The notes under the pieces: generated by a model | The model's input: the letters and a program-made list of their open reading frames with translations, nothing else | What the model was told of the DNA's origin: nothing | Database searches by the model: none | Part shown: piece after piece, positions 1-6,690 of the stretch | Layout of the letters: each line of letters starts with the position of its first letter | How positions within the stretch are numbered: the first letter of the stretch is position 1 | Position numbers and translations under genes: made by a program | Assembly (NCBI GenBank): GCA_049316905.1 | Contig: JBMOJH010000122.1 | Location: 1-9,607 of the forward strand | Length of the DNA stretch: 9,607 nt | From: CAIPVR01 sp049316905 | GTDB taxonomy: Bacteria; Actinomycetota; Acidimicrobiia; Acidimicrobiales; Microtrichaceae | Reading direction: 5' to 3'

Positions 1-60
1 GTGGTCGCGTTCGAGGTGGTCGCGTTCGAGGTGGTCGCGTTCGAGGTGGTCGCGTCCGGG
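1..60. repeat. 15-bp tandem repeat, at least four copies
   Basis: The unit GTGGTCGCGTTCGAG occurs three times without a mismatch (1-15, 16-30, 31-45). A fourth copy (46-60) differs at two bases, both towards GC. The window edge cuts the array, so four is a minimum. It ends six bases past the stop codon of the minus-strand oxidoreductase gene. A 15-bp unit keeps reading frame. A rightward gene entering from the left in frame 2 would read a WSRSR repeat and stop at 86-88, overlapping the oxidoreductase stop. Whether the array is coding or intergenic cannot be decided here. Confidence 0.9.
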
Positions 61-65
61 GTCGC

Positions 66-998
66 TCAGGTGCCGGCGAGCCGGCTGATCAGCGGCGCCA
101 TCTCCTCGAGCGAGGAGGCCGACAACCCGATCGCGGAGATGCCGAGGCGTTCCCGTCGTTCCACCAGGTCGTCCGCGATCTCATCGAGGGTCCCGCACAG
201 CGCGTGCGGGCTGCGCCGCGCCTCCTCCGGCGTGAGCCCGAATCCACTGGCCATCGCGTCGTACACGGCGTCTCGCTCGTCGGTCACGATCGCCAGGTGG
301 ATGCGGGCGCCGAGCTCGAGCCCGTCGAAGCGCTCGCCGGCGGCGTCACGGACCCAGCCGATCTTGCGCAGTGTCGCCTCCTCCGTGGCGGTGGCACCGG
401 CCCGTGCGTCGATCACCCCGGCCCGGAGGTCGGGGTTGAGGTGGATCACGTCCGCGTGGCGCCCGGCCACCTCCAGGACCTTCCGACCCCCACCGCCGAT
501 CACCACCGGCGGATGTGGGCGCTGGGCGGGGAGCGGCCGCCCGACGAGCCCGTCGATCCGGTAGTGCTCACCGTGGTGCTGCACCGGCTCGCCGCTCCAC
601 AGGGCCCGGATGACGGTCATGGCCTCCTCCATCCGGGCGATGCGTACCGACGGCGTGTCGAGCGGGATCCCCGCGGACTCGTAGTCGGTCGCCATCCAGC
701 CCGCACCGAGGCCGAACTCGAGCCGCCCACCGGAGAGGCGGTCGATCGTGGCGGCCTCCTTGGCGAGCAGCGCAGGGTGCCGGTAATCGTTCGCGAACAC
801 GAGCGATCCCACCCGCAGCTCGGTCGTGGCGTCGGCGGCGGCCATCAGCGCGGCCACGGGCGCGAGCTCGTCGTCGAGGTGGTCGGCCACGGTGAGGACC
901 GCGACGCCCACGTCCTCCGCCCTCCGGGCGAGCGGGACGAGCTCCTCGGGGCCGCCCAGATGGGACGCCTGGATGGTGAAACGGAACGGTCGGGGCAC
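66..998 (-). CDS. LLM-class F420-dependent oxidoreductase
   Basis: This 310-residue protein belongs to the bacterial luciferase-like TIM-barrel superfamily, whose actinobacterial members mostly use the deazaflavin F420 for hydride transfer. The substrate is unknown. Visible family features are the N-terminal FRFTIQAS strand, VADHLDD (about 37-43), LSGGRLEFGLGAGW (88-101) and PVVIGGGGRKVLEVAGRHAD (164-183). The last resembles the subfamily I recall as TIGR03621 (MSMEG_2516 family), although no search was run. Length is normal for the family and no signal peptide is seen, so it should be cytosolic. The GTG start at 998 is chosen because the family N-terminus begins directly after it and a TAGCCT hexamer lies 7 nt upstream, fitting a leaderless transcript. 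It is transcribed away from the NlpC/P60 gene. FMN use instead of F420 cannot be excluded. Confidence 0.88.
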   Translation of the reverse strand: MPRPFRFTIQASHLGGPEELVPLARRAEDVGVAVLTVADHLDDELAPVAALMAAADATTELRVGSLVFANDYRHPALLAKEAATIDRLSGGRLEFGLGAGWMATDYESAGIPLDTPSVRIARMEEAMTVIRALWSGEPVQHHGEHYRIDGLVGRPLPAQRPHPPVVIGGGGRKVLEVAGRHADVIHLNPDLRAGVIDARAGATATEEATLRKIGWVRDAAGERFDGLELGARIHLAIVTDERDAVYDAMASGFGLTPEEARRSPHALCGTLDEIADDLVERRERLGISAIGLSASSLEEMAPLISRLAGT

Positions 999-1005
999 GG
1001 GCTGC

Positions 1006-1011
1006 AGGCTA
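1006..1011 (-). promoter_or_regulatory. Putative -10 element, leaderless promoter of the oxidoreductase
   Basis: Read on the minus strand, TAGCCT is followed by 7 nt and then the GTG start at 998. There is no purine-rich Shine-Dalgarno in that gap. The spacing places the expected transcription start at or next to the start codon. No good -35 hexamer is visible. Confidence 0.45.
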
Positions 1012-1036
1012 GGCCCGCCCGGCGGACCGGCCCGAC

Positions 1037-1099
1037 GGTGTGGCCGCTCGGCGCCGAGGTGTGGCCGACCGGGCCGGGGGTGTGGCCGACCGGCCCGCC
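1037..1099. repeat. Three 21-bp tandem repeats in a divergent intergenic region
   Basis: Three contiguous units start GGTGTGGCCG at 1037, 1058 and 1079. Units two and three share GGTGTGGCCGACCGG, while unit one is more diverged (CTCGGCG in the middle). The unit length is two helical turns, so equivalent bases face the same side of the DNA. The array lies 25 bp upstream of the oxidoreductase -10 element and about 80 bp upstream of the NlpC/P60 start. It could be a multi-site operator or a simple minisatellite. Confidence 0.8.
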
Positions 1100-1111
1100 G
1101 ACGTGCTCTTC

Positions 1112-1149
1112 GTCACATGGGTGACATTGCTCTGTCATCAGGTTGTCAT
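1112..1149 (+). promoter_or_regulatory. Putative operator: helically phased GTCA boxes
   Basis: GTCA occurs at 1112, 1134 and 1145, on an 11-bp lattice (22 bp, then 11 bp). The reverse-oriented TGAC at 1122 sits about one turn after the first. The last two are exact TGTCAT direct repeats (1133-1138 and 1144-1149). TGACA-N6-TGTCA (1122-1137) is also an inverted repeat. Direct repeats at 11 bp are typical of OmpR/PhoB-family response regulators. The last box overlaps the likely -35 of the NlpC/P60 gene. Confidence 0.4.
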
Positions 1150-1172
1150 ATTCGGAACATGCCCGACATACT
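1143..1172 (+). promoter_or_regulatory. Putative promoter of the NlpC/P60 gene (leaderless)
   Basis: TTGTCA (1143-1148) and CATACT (1167-1172) resemble -35 and -10 hexamers separated by 18 bp. The ATG at 1179 starts 7 nt after the -10, about where transcription should begin. No Shine-Dalgarno precedes the ATG, which agrees with a leaderless mRNA. Confidence 0.5.
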
Positions 1173-1178
1173 GTCCGC

Positions 1179-1928
1179 ATGTCGGAAAACCCCCACTCCC
1201 GACGCGCGCGCCCCGACGTGCGCCCCCTCCGCCCCGCCTCCACCCCCACGGGTGCCACGGCCCCTCCCGCCGCCCTGCCCGCGGCCGGCGCTCCCCGCCG
1301 TCGCCGTGGCGGCCGATCGGTTGCCCTCGCCACGGCCGGCGCCCTCCTCGCCGGAGCCGCCCTGACCCTCGGACCATCCGGTGTGGCCGGCGCTCGGTCC
1401 GCCGCTCCCGCCCCGGCGGAGAGCTCCGCCCGGCGTGACCAGGGTCCGGGTGCCGCGGGTGGTTGGCTGACCGAGGCTCTGCCCCTCGCCGCGACCACCG
1501 GTGCCGCGGTTGCCCTGGTCGACGCGGCGGCCGACCTGACCGTTGCGCTGACCCCGCCGCCCCCGCCGCCCGCGCCGCCCGCGCCCGGCGAGATCGCCGT
1601 GTTCGCCGCGATGTCGGTGCTGGGCACGCCGTACCGCTACGGCGGCACCGGGCCCGGCGGCTTCGACTGTTCGGGTCTCACCGGCTGGGCGTGGGCGAAG
1701 GCGGGCGTCCGCCTTCCCCGCGTGTCCGGGGCCCAGATGTCGGCGGGGACCCGCGTGAGCGTGTTCGACCTCCGCCCCGGGGACCTGGTGTTCTACGGCT
1801 CGGGCCACGTCGGCATGTACGCCGGCGACGGCCGGGTGGTCCACTCCCCGCGCACCGGCAAGTCCGTCGAGGTCGTGCCGCTCGAGCGCGGTGGCATGCG
1901 GCCCACGGCTTTCGTCCGGCCGGCCTGA
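1179..1928 (+). CDS. Secreted NlpC/P60-family peptidoglycan hydrolase
   Basis: This 249-residue protein is probably a cell-wall endopeptidase that cuts peptidoglycan stem peptides outside the membrane. The N-terminus is long, Pro/Arg-rich and basic (1-47). A hydrophobic Ala/Leu/Gly stretch (48-70) follows and looks like a signal peptide or anchor ending near GVAGARSA. An Ala-rich region and a polyproline linker (126-136) lead to the catalytic NlpC/P60 domain (138-249). Key residues are Cys164 in FDCSGL, His210 in GHVGMYAG and a likely third polar residue, His222, in VVHSPRTG. The Y-R-Y-G-G-T-G-P-G-G stretch (152-161) before the Cys is typical. ATG 1179 is preferred over the in-frame TTG at 1143, which belongs to the -35 hexamer. 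No peptidoglycan-binding or coiled-coil domain is visible, unlike RipA-type proteins. The precise bond cut is unknown. Confidence 0.87.
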   Translation: MSENPHSRRARPDVRPLRPASTPTGATAPPAALPAAGAPRRRRGGRSVALATAGALLAGAALTLGPSGVAGARSAAPAPAESSARRDQGPGAAGGWLTEALPLAATTGAAVALVDAAADLTVALTPPPPPPAPPAPGEIAVFAAMSVLGTPYRYGGTGPGGFDCSGLTGWAWAKAGVRLPRVSGAQMSAGTRVSVFDLRPGDLVFYGSGHVGMYAGDGRVVHSPRTGKSVEVVPLERGGMRPTAFVRPA

Positions 1929-1954
1929 GTCGGCCCGACCGCCCGCGGCGGACC

Positions 1955-1960
1955 TAGGGT
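1955..1960 (+). promoter_or_regulatory. Putative -10 element, leaderless promoter of the dienelactone hydrolase gene
   Basis: TAGGGT is followed by TCGCCG and then the ATG at 1967, with no room for a Shine-Dalgarno. The 38-bp gap after the NlpC/P60 stop therefore seems to hold an independent start rather than a purely operonic junction. No convincing -35 is seen. Confidence 0.45.
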
Positions 1961-1966
1961 TCGCCG

Positions 1967-2782
1967 ATGACCGATCCGGCGGCCGTGTTGTCGGGCTTCG
2001 AGCGCGACGAGTTCACCTTCGACTCGAAACGGCGCACGGTGTGGCGCTCGGGCGAGGGCCCGGGCGTGGTGGTGATGGCCGAGATGCCCGGCATCACCCC
2101 ACGGGTGGTCGAGTTCGCCGAACGGGTCCGCGACCGGGGACTGACCGTGGTGCTGCCACACCTGTTCGGCGAGCCGGGGGCCGAGCCGGGAGCGCTGGCG
2201 TTCGCCCGGTCGCTCCCGCCCGCCTGTGTGAGCCGTGAGTTCGCGGCCTTCGCCCTCCGCCGCACGCCGCCGGCCGTCGACTGGTTGCGGGCGCTGTGTC
2301 GTGAGACCCACGAGCGCTGCGGTGGCCCCGGTGTGGGTGCGGTCGGCATGTGCTTCACCGGTGGGTTCGCCCTGGCGATGTCGACCGAGCCGGCCCTCCT
2401 CGCCCCGGTGCTGAGCCAGCCGTCGTTGCCCATCGGCATGACCTCGGCCGCGAAGGGCGCGCTGAACATCTCCGACGCCGACCTGCTCGCAGTGAAGGAG
2501 CGGTCCGAGGCCGAGGACCTCTGCGTGCTGGGCCTGCGCTTCACCGGCGATCGGCTCGTTCCCCCAGAGCGGTTCGCCACGCTGCGCCGGGAGCTGGGCG
2601 ACCGGTTCATCGCGGTGGAGCTCGACTCGTCGAGGGGCAACCCGTGGGGCCACCGCGCCGTCGCCCACTCGGTGCTCACCGAGGACCTCGTGGACGAGCC
2701 GGGCCAGCCCACCCACGACGCGCTCGAGCAGGTGCTCGACTTCTTCACCACCCGCCTCCTCACCGCCGCCGCCGGGAAATAG
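1967..2782 (+). CDS. Dienelactone hydrolase family protein (alpha/beta hydrolase)
   Basis: This 271-residue cytosolic alpha/beta hydrolase belongs to the dienelactone hydrolase (DLH) family. Members hydrolyse esters or lactones with a Cys-His-Asp triad, and true DLH converts dienelactones to maleylacetate in chloroaromatic breakdown. Visible features are the strand VVVMAEMPGI with Glu39 (equivalent to the DLH Glu near the active Cys), the nucleophile elbow GMCFTGG with Cys129, the acid loop RFTGDRLVP with Asp195, and a His in NPWGHRAVAH (His229 or His234). The core fits the family, with roughly 20 extra N-terminal residues. No other ring-cleavage genes lie nearby, so a role in aromatic catabolism is not supported and the substrate is unknown. 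The ATG at 1967 gives a leaderless start behind TAGGGT. Confidence 0.85.
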   Translation: MTDPAAVLSGFERDEFTFDSKRRTVWRSGEGPGVVVMAEMPGITPRVVEFAERVRDRGLTVVLPHLFGEPGAEPGALAFARSLPPACVSREFAAFALRRTPPAVDWLRALCRETHERCGGPGVGAVGMCFTGGFALAMSTEPALLAPVLSQPSLPIGMTSAAKGALNISDADLLAVKERSEAEDLCVLGLRFTGDRLVPPERFATLRRELGDRFIAVELDSSRGNPWGHRAVAHSVLTEDLVDEPGQPTHDALEQVLDFFTTRLLTAAAGK

Positions 2783-2791
2783 GGGTCCGCA

Positions 2792-2838
2792 ACGCCCGGA
2801 ACGGGCGTGCAGCCGCCAGAGATCCCGGAATCGGGCGT
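2792..2838. promoter_or_regulatory. Two hairpin-like repeats between the hydrolase gene and pcrA
   Basis: ACGCCCG-GAA-CGGGCGT (2792-2808) is a perfect 7-bp inverted repeat with a 3-nt loop. A near copy of its right part, CCCGGAATCGGGCGT, lies at 2824-2838, 29 bp further on, with a 4-bp stem and 4-nt loop. Both copies sit after the hydrolase stop and before the pcrA -10 element. There is no T tract, so they are either actinobacterial-type hairpin terminators or paired operator sites for pcrA. The sequence does not decide between these. Confidence 0.4.
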
Positions 2839-2851
2839 CAGGGCCGACCTG

Positions 2852-2857
2852 TAGATT
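2852..2857 (+). promoter_or_regulatory. Putative -10 element, leaderless promoter of pcrA
   Basis: TAGATT is followed by seven bases (CGGGCCC) and the GTG start at 2865. No purine-rich ribosome binding site is present. No SOS-type LexA box (GAAC-N4-GTTC) is seen in the 80 bp upstream. Confidence 0.5.
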
Positions 2858-2864
2858 CGGGCCC

Positions 2865-5084
2865 GTGACGGACCACCTGCTCGAGGGGCTCAACCCGGCC
2901 CAGTACGAGGCCGTCACCCATCCCGAGGGGCCCCTGCTGGTGATCGCCGGCGCCGGCTCCGGCAAGACCCGGGTCCTCACCCACCGGATCGCCCACCTGA
3001 TCGAGGCGCGGCGGGTCTCGCCGTTCGAGATCCTCGCGATCACCTTCACCAACAAGGCCGCGGGCGAGATGAAGGAGCGCATCGGCCGGCTGGTGGGTCC
3101 GGTGGCCGAGAAGATGTGGGTCTCCACCTTCCACTCGGCGTGCGTGCGCATCCTCCGTCGCGACGCCGGCCTGCTCGGTTACCCCTCCGCCTTCACCATC
3201 TACGACCAGGCCGACGCGGTGCGCCTCACGGGCTACGTGGTGCGCGACCTCAACATCGACCCCAAGCGGTTCCCGCCCCGTTCGGTGCACGCCGCGATCT
3301 CCGCGGCGAAGAACGAGGGCCAGGATCCGGAGTCCTACGCGGAGGCCGCGTCGGTCATCCACGAGCGCCGGATCGCCGAGGTGTTCGCCGAGTACCAGCA
3401 GCGCCTCCGCCGGGCCGGCGCGATGGACTTCGACGACCTGCTCGGCGTGACCGTCGAGCTGCTGCGCACCCGGCCGGAGGTGCTCGAGCACTACCGGCGG
3501 CGCTTCGCCCATGTGCTCGTCGACGAGTACCAGGACACCAACCCGGTGCAGAACGACCTGGTGATGCTGTTGGGCGAGGAGCACCGCAACGTCTGCATCG
3601 TGGGCGACCAGGACCAGTCGGTGTACGCGTTCCGCGGCGCCGACATGCGGAACCTGCTCGACTTCGAGACCACCTTCCCCGACGCCACGGTGGTGGTCCT
3701 CGAGCAGAACTACCGCTCCACCCAGACGATCCTCGACGCGGCCAACGCGGTGATCGCACAGAACCTCTCGCGCAAGCCGAAGGATCTGTGGACCGACGCC
3801 GGCCACGGCGACAAGATCGTCCGCTTCCAGGGCGAGGACGAGGGCGACGAGTCCCAGTGGGTGGCCCACGAGCTGTCCCGGCTGCACTCCGACGGCTCGC
3901 ACCGCTGGTCCGACATGGCGGTCTTCTACCGGACCAACGCCCAGTCCCGGGTGCTGGAGGAGCAGTTCCTCCGCTCCGGCATCCCCTACCGAGTGGTGGG
4001 CGGCACCCGCTTCTACGACCGCCGCGAGGTGAAGGACGCGCTCGCCTATCTGAAGGCCGTGGTGAACCCCACCGACGAGGTGAGCATCAAGCGGGTGCTC
4101 AACGTGCCCAAGCGGGGCGTGGGCGACCAGACCGTCGGCCGGCTCGACGCCTATGCCCGGTCCCACGGGATCCCGTTCATGGACGCGCTCCGCCGCTGGG
4201 ACGACGCGGGCGCCTCGGCCCGTGCCGCGCGCGGCATCCAGTCGTTCGTCGACCTCGTCGACGAACTCGCGGCGGAGGTGGCCGACGGCCCCGGCCCGTT
4301 GCTCGAACGGATCCTCGAACGCACCGGCTACGACGCCGAGCTGGAGGCGTCCGGCACGATCGAGGACGAGTCCCGGCGCGAGAACCTCGCCGAGCTGGTC
4401 GGGCTCGCGCGGGAGGTCGAGTCGGTCGAGGAGTTCCTCGAGCAGGTGTCGCTCGTGGCCGACACCGACGTGCTGCCCGACACCGACGACCCGTCCGACA
4501 CCGGCGTCGTGCTCATGACCCTGCACTCGGCCAAGGGCCTCGAGTTCCCGGTCGTCTTCCTCATCGGGATGGAGGAGGGCGTGTTCCCCCACATGCGTTC
4601 GCTGACCGAGCCGGCCGAGCTCGAGGAGGAGCGGAGGCTCTGTTACGTGGGCATCACCCGGGCCCGCGAGCGGCTCTTCGTGTCGCACGCGTGGTGCCGC
4701 ACGCTGCACGGCGCCACGCAGTACAACCCGCCGAGCCGCTTCCTCCAGGAGATCCCGGCCGAGCTGGTCGAGGAGTCCGCGGCCAGCCGGGCCCGCAGCA
4801 GCGGCCGGTCGTCGGCCCGCTCGGGCGGGTGGGAGTCCACCAGCTGGTCGCCCCGCGGCCGCGAGCGCGCGGTGGAGGGGGCGCTGCGCCCGGCACCCCC
4901 GCAGCAGTCGGGTGCGCACGAGCTCGGCATCCGGGTGGGCGACGACGTGCGCCACTCGAGCTGGGGCGAGGGCGTGGTGCTGCTCGTGGAGGGCCAGGGC
5001 GACAAGGCCGAGGCCGTGGTGCGGTTCCCGTCGGTGGGGGAGAAGCGGTTGCTCCTGTCCTGGGCCCCGCTCGAGAAGGCATGA
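2865..5084 (+). CDS. pcrA: ATP-dependent DNA helicase PcrA/UvrD1
   Basis: This 739-residue superfamily 1A 3'-5' helicase acts in nucleotide excision repair, replication restart and displacement of proteins from DNA. All helicase motifs are visible: Q motif LNPAQYEAV (9-17), Walker A GAGSGKT (29-35), Ia TFTNKAA (60-66), Ib TFHS (88-91), Walker B VDEYQDTNP (219-227), III GDQDQSVYAFRGA (247-259), IV QNYRST (281-286), V MTLHSAKGLE (551-560) and VI YVGITRARE (594-602). A low-complexity Ser/Arg/Gly linker (about 636-680) joins a C-terminal Tudor-like domain (690-737), which in relatives contacts RNA polymerase and UvrB. Length is normal for the family. The GTG start at 2865 is placed just after TAGATT and leaves the Q motif at the usual distance. 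The AddA/RecB-type nuclease domain is absent, which excludes those homologues. Confidence 0.97.
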   Translation: MTDHLLEGLNPAQYEAVTHPEGPLLVIAGAGSGKTRVLTHRIAHLIEARRVSPFEILAITFTNKAAGEMKERIGRLVGPVAEKMWVSTFHSACVRILRRDAGLLGYPSAFTIYDQADAVRLTGYVVRDLNIDPKRFPPRSVHAAISAAKNEGQDPESYAEAASVIHERRIAEVFAEYQQRLRRAGAMDFDDLLGVTVELLRTRPEVLEHYRRRFAHVLVDEYQDTNPVQNDLVMLLGEEHRNVCIVGDQDQSVYAFRGADMRNLLDFETTFPDATVVVLEQNYRSTQTILDAANAVIAQNLSRKPKDLWTDAGHGDKIVRFQGEDEGDESQWVAHELSRLHSDGSHRWSDMAVFYRTNAQSRVLEEQFLRSGIPYRVVGGTRFYDRREVKDALAYLKAVVNPTDEVSIKRVLNVPKRGVGDQTVGRLDAYARSHGIPFMDALRRWDDAGASARAARGIQSFVDLVDELAAEVADGPGPLLERILERTGYDAELEASGTIEDESRRENLAELVGLAREVESVEEFLEQVSLVADTDVLPDTDDPSDTGVVLMTLHSAKGLEFPVVFLIGMEEGVFPHMRSLTEPAELEEERRLCYVGITRARERLFVSHAWCRTLHGATQYNPPSRFLQEIPAELVEESAASRARSSGRSSARSGGWESTSWSPRGRERAVEGALRPAPPQQSGAHELGIRVGDDVRHSSWGEGVVLLVEGQGDKAEAVVRFPSVGEKRLLLSWAPLEKA

Positions 5085-5161
5085 GCGTGGGCGTGGGCAT
5101 GGGCATGGGCGTCGCCGGGATCGGCGCGGCGACCGGGCGTGGGAGGCTGGTGCAGTGCTGA
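5081..5161 (+). other. Possible 26-codon coupling ORF between pcrA and the synthetase gene
   Basis: An ATG at 5081 overlaps the pcrA stop as ATGA. Its frame runs 26 codons to a TGA at 5159-5161, overlapping the next gene's start as GTGCTGA. It begins MSVGVGMGMG, produced by the hexamer repeat GTGGGC x2 then ATGGGC x2 (5086-5109). The purines GAGAAGG end only 1 nt before the ATG, a poor ribosome-site spacing. It may be a translational bridge between two genes or simply chance. No known family is recognised. Confidence 0.15.
5142..5146 (+). promoter_or_regulatory. Ribosome binding site of the acyl-CoA synthetase
   Basis: GGAGG ends 8 nt before the GTG at 5155, near-ideal spacing. It decides the start, because the frame stays open far upstream (to at least 4912) inside pcrA. 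The nearer GTG at 5150 is out of frame. Confidence 0.75.
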
Positions 5162-6690
5162 TCGGTCCCGCGGAGGCCCTCCGCCGTCTCGACCTGGCCG
5201 TGCGCCGACGTGCGACCCTGGGCGACCTCCTCGACCGCCTCGCCGTGGTCCACGGCGACCAGCTGCTCGTCACGGAGGAGGACCACCCGACCGAGCCGCG
5301 CAGCCTCACCTACCGGCAGGCGGCCTCGCAGGTGGCGAGGTGGTCGGCCGCGGTCGCCGCCCGGAGCCGGCCCGGCCTGCCCGTGGTGGTCGCCACCCCG
5401 AACAGCTACGACCAGCTGCTGGTGTCGCTGGCCGTCGCCCGGGCCGGGGGCCTGCCGGCGCCGGTGAACGACCGGATGCGTCCGGCCGAGGTGGACCACG
5501 TCATCGCCGACAGCGGCGCCCGTCTGGTGGTGCGCCACGCCAGCGAGCTCGACGTGGGTCCCGGATCGCGGACCGCGCCGCCCGAGCCGGCGCGCGCCCG
5601 TCCGGGCGATGTGGCCGCGCTCTTCTACACGTCCGGCACCACCGGCGCGCCGAAGGGTGCGGCGCTCACCCACCGGGCGCTCGTGGGGCAGGTGGCCTCC
5701 GCCGCGCTGTGGCCGGGGTGGCTGCGGCGCGACGACGTGCTGATGTCGCTCCCGGTCGCCCACATCATGGGTTTCGTCGCGCTGCTGGCCGCCGGTGTGG
5801 CCGGGGTGCCGGTGACGTTCCTGCCGCGCTTCTCGCCGGGCCGCGTGCTCGACCTGATCGAACGGCGGCGGGTCAGCGCGTTCGTGGGCGTCCCGGCGAT
5901 GTACCGGATGCTGCTCGAGGCGGGTGCGGCCGAGCGCGACCTCACCTCCGTGCGGGCGTGGATGTCCGGGGCCGACGTCATGCCCACGGAGCTGGCGCGC
6001 GAGTTCAAGCGCTTCGGTGCCACCGTCACGCTCCCGCTCCTCGGCCCGATCGGCGAGGCCGCGTTCTTCGAGGGCTACGGCATGGTCGAGGTGGGCGGTG
6101 GCGTTGCGGCCAAGGTGTCGCCGCCGCTGCTGCCGATCGGCCTCGGCGACTCGCTCGGCGTGCCGTTGCCCGGCTGGCGGTTCCGGGTGGCCGACGACGA
6201 CGACCGCACCGTCCACCCCGGAGGGGTGGGCGAGCTGCAGCTGCGCGGTCCGGGGATCCTCGCCGGGTACTGGGGCGACACCGAGGCCACCGAGGCGGCG
6301 CTCACCGCGGACGGCTGGCTCCGCACCGGCGACCTCGTGCGCTCCGGCCCGCTCGGCCTGGTGCTGTTCCAGGGCCGCTCGAAGCACGTGATCAAGTCCG
6401 GCGGGTACTCCGTGTACCCGGTGGAGGTGGAGGCCGACCTCGAGGAGCACCCCGACGTGCTCGAGGCGGCGGTCGTGGGTCTGTACGACGACACCCTCGG
6501 CGAGGTGCCCGCCGCGGCGGTGCGGTTGCGTCCCGGCAGCAAGCTCACCCCGGCCCGGCTCGTGGAGTGGGCCGAGGGTCGCATGGCGCACTACAAGGCG
6601 CCCCGGCAGGTGGTGGTGGTCGACGAGCTGCCCCGCACCGGGACCCGCAAGGTGCAGCGCGCCGCGGTCGCCGCCCTCTTCGACGACTGA
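5155..6690 (+). CDS. AMP-forming acyl-CoA synthetase/ligase
   Basis: This 511-residue enzyme of the adenylate-forming (ANL) superfamily activates a carboxylic acid with ATP and then transfers it to CoA. The acid is probably fatty or aryl, but the substrate is not determined. Motifs in order are the P-loop YTSGTTGAPKG (158-168), SLPVAHIMGF (198-207), FEGYGMVEV with the conserved Glu312 (305-313), GELQLRGPGILAGYW (359-373), TGD with ribose-binding Asp393 (391-393), Arg408 in the hinge region, KSGGYSVYPVEVE (414-426) and the A10 lysine Lys499 in PRTGTRKVQR. All catalytic residues are present, so it should be active. It follows pcrA by 70 bp on the same strand and may be co-transcribed. Its stop lies 13 bp from that of the convergent membrane-protein gene. 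FadD-like is a reasonable description, but a specific symbol is not justified. Confidence 0.92.
   Translation: MLIGPAEALRRLDLAVRRRATLGDLLDRLAVVHGDQLLVTEEDHPTEPRSLTYRQAASQVARWSAAVAARSRPGLPVVVATPNSYDQLLVSLAVARAGGLPAPVNDRMRPAEVDHVIADSGARLVVRHASELDVGPGSRTAPPEPARARPGDVAALFYTSGTTGAPKGAALTHRALVGQVASAALWPGWLRRDDVLMSLPVAHIMGFVALLAAGVAGVPVTFLPRFSPGRVLDLIERRRVSAFVGVPAMYRMLLEAGAAERDLTSVRAWMSGADVMPTELAREFKRFGATVTLPLLGPIGEAAFFEGYGMVEVGGGVAAKVSPPLLPIGLGDSLGVPLPGWRFRVADDDDRTVHPGGVGELQLRGPGILAGYWGDTEATEAALTADGWLRTGDLVRSGPLGLVLFQGRSKHVIKSGGYSVYPVEVEADLEEHPDVLEAAVVGLYDDTLGEVPAAAVRLRPGSKLTPARLVEWAEGRMAHYKAPRQVVVVDELPRTGTRKVQRAAVAALFDD

Noticed and set aside
1..60. CRISPR array
   Set aside because: Units are directly adjacent with no spacers, 15 bp is too short, and no cas genes are present.
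1037..1099. Minus-strand heptapeptide repeat (GPVGHTx) as a coding feature
   Set aside because: The frame differs from that of the oxidoreductase, and no plausible start, ribosome site or family supports it. The 21-bp DNA repeat explains it.
1143..1178. TTG at 1143 as the start of the NlpC/P60 protein
   Set aside because: TTGTCA fits a -35 hexamer and the TTG has no ribosome site. ATG 1179 lies at the expected distance from the -10.
2783..2864. LexA (SOS) box before pcrA
   Set aside because: I looked for GAAC-N4-GTTC and the CGAAC-type variants and found none. The CCCGGAACGGG motif has a different symmetry.
4912..5154. Longer acyl-CoA synthetase starting inside pcrA
   Set aside because: The added residues overlap the pcrA Tudor-like domain and are Arg/Trp/Cys-rich noise. 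GGAGG before GTG 5155 gives the normal family N-terminus.
2838..5309. Very long open frame on the minus strand opposite pcrA
   Set aside because: pcrA on the plus strand has every helicase motif. The antisense translation is His/Val/Leu/Gly-rich low complexity with no recognisable domain, as expected from high-GC codon bias.
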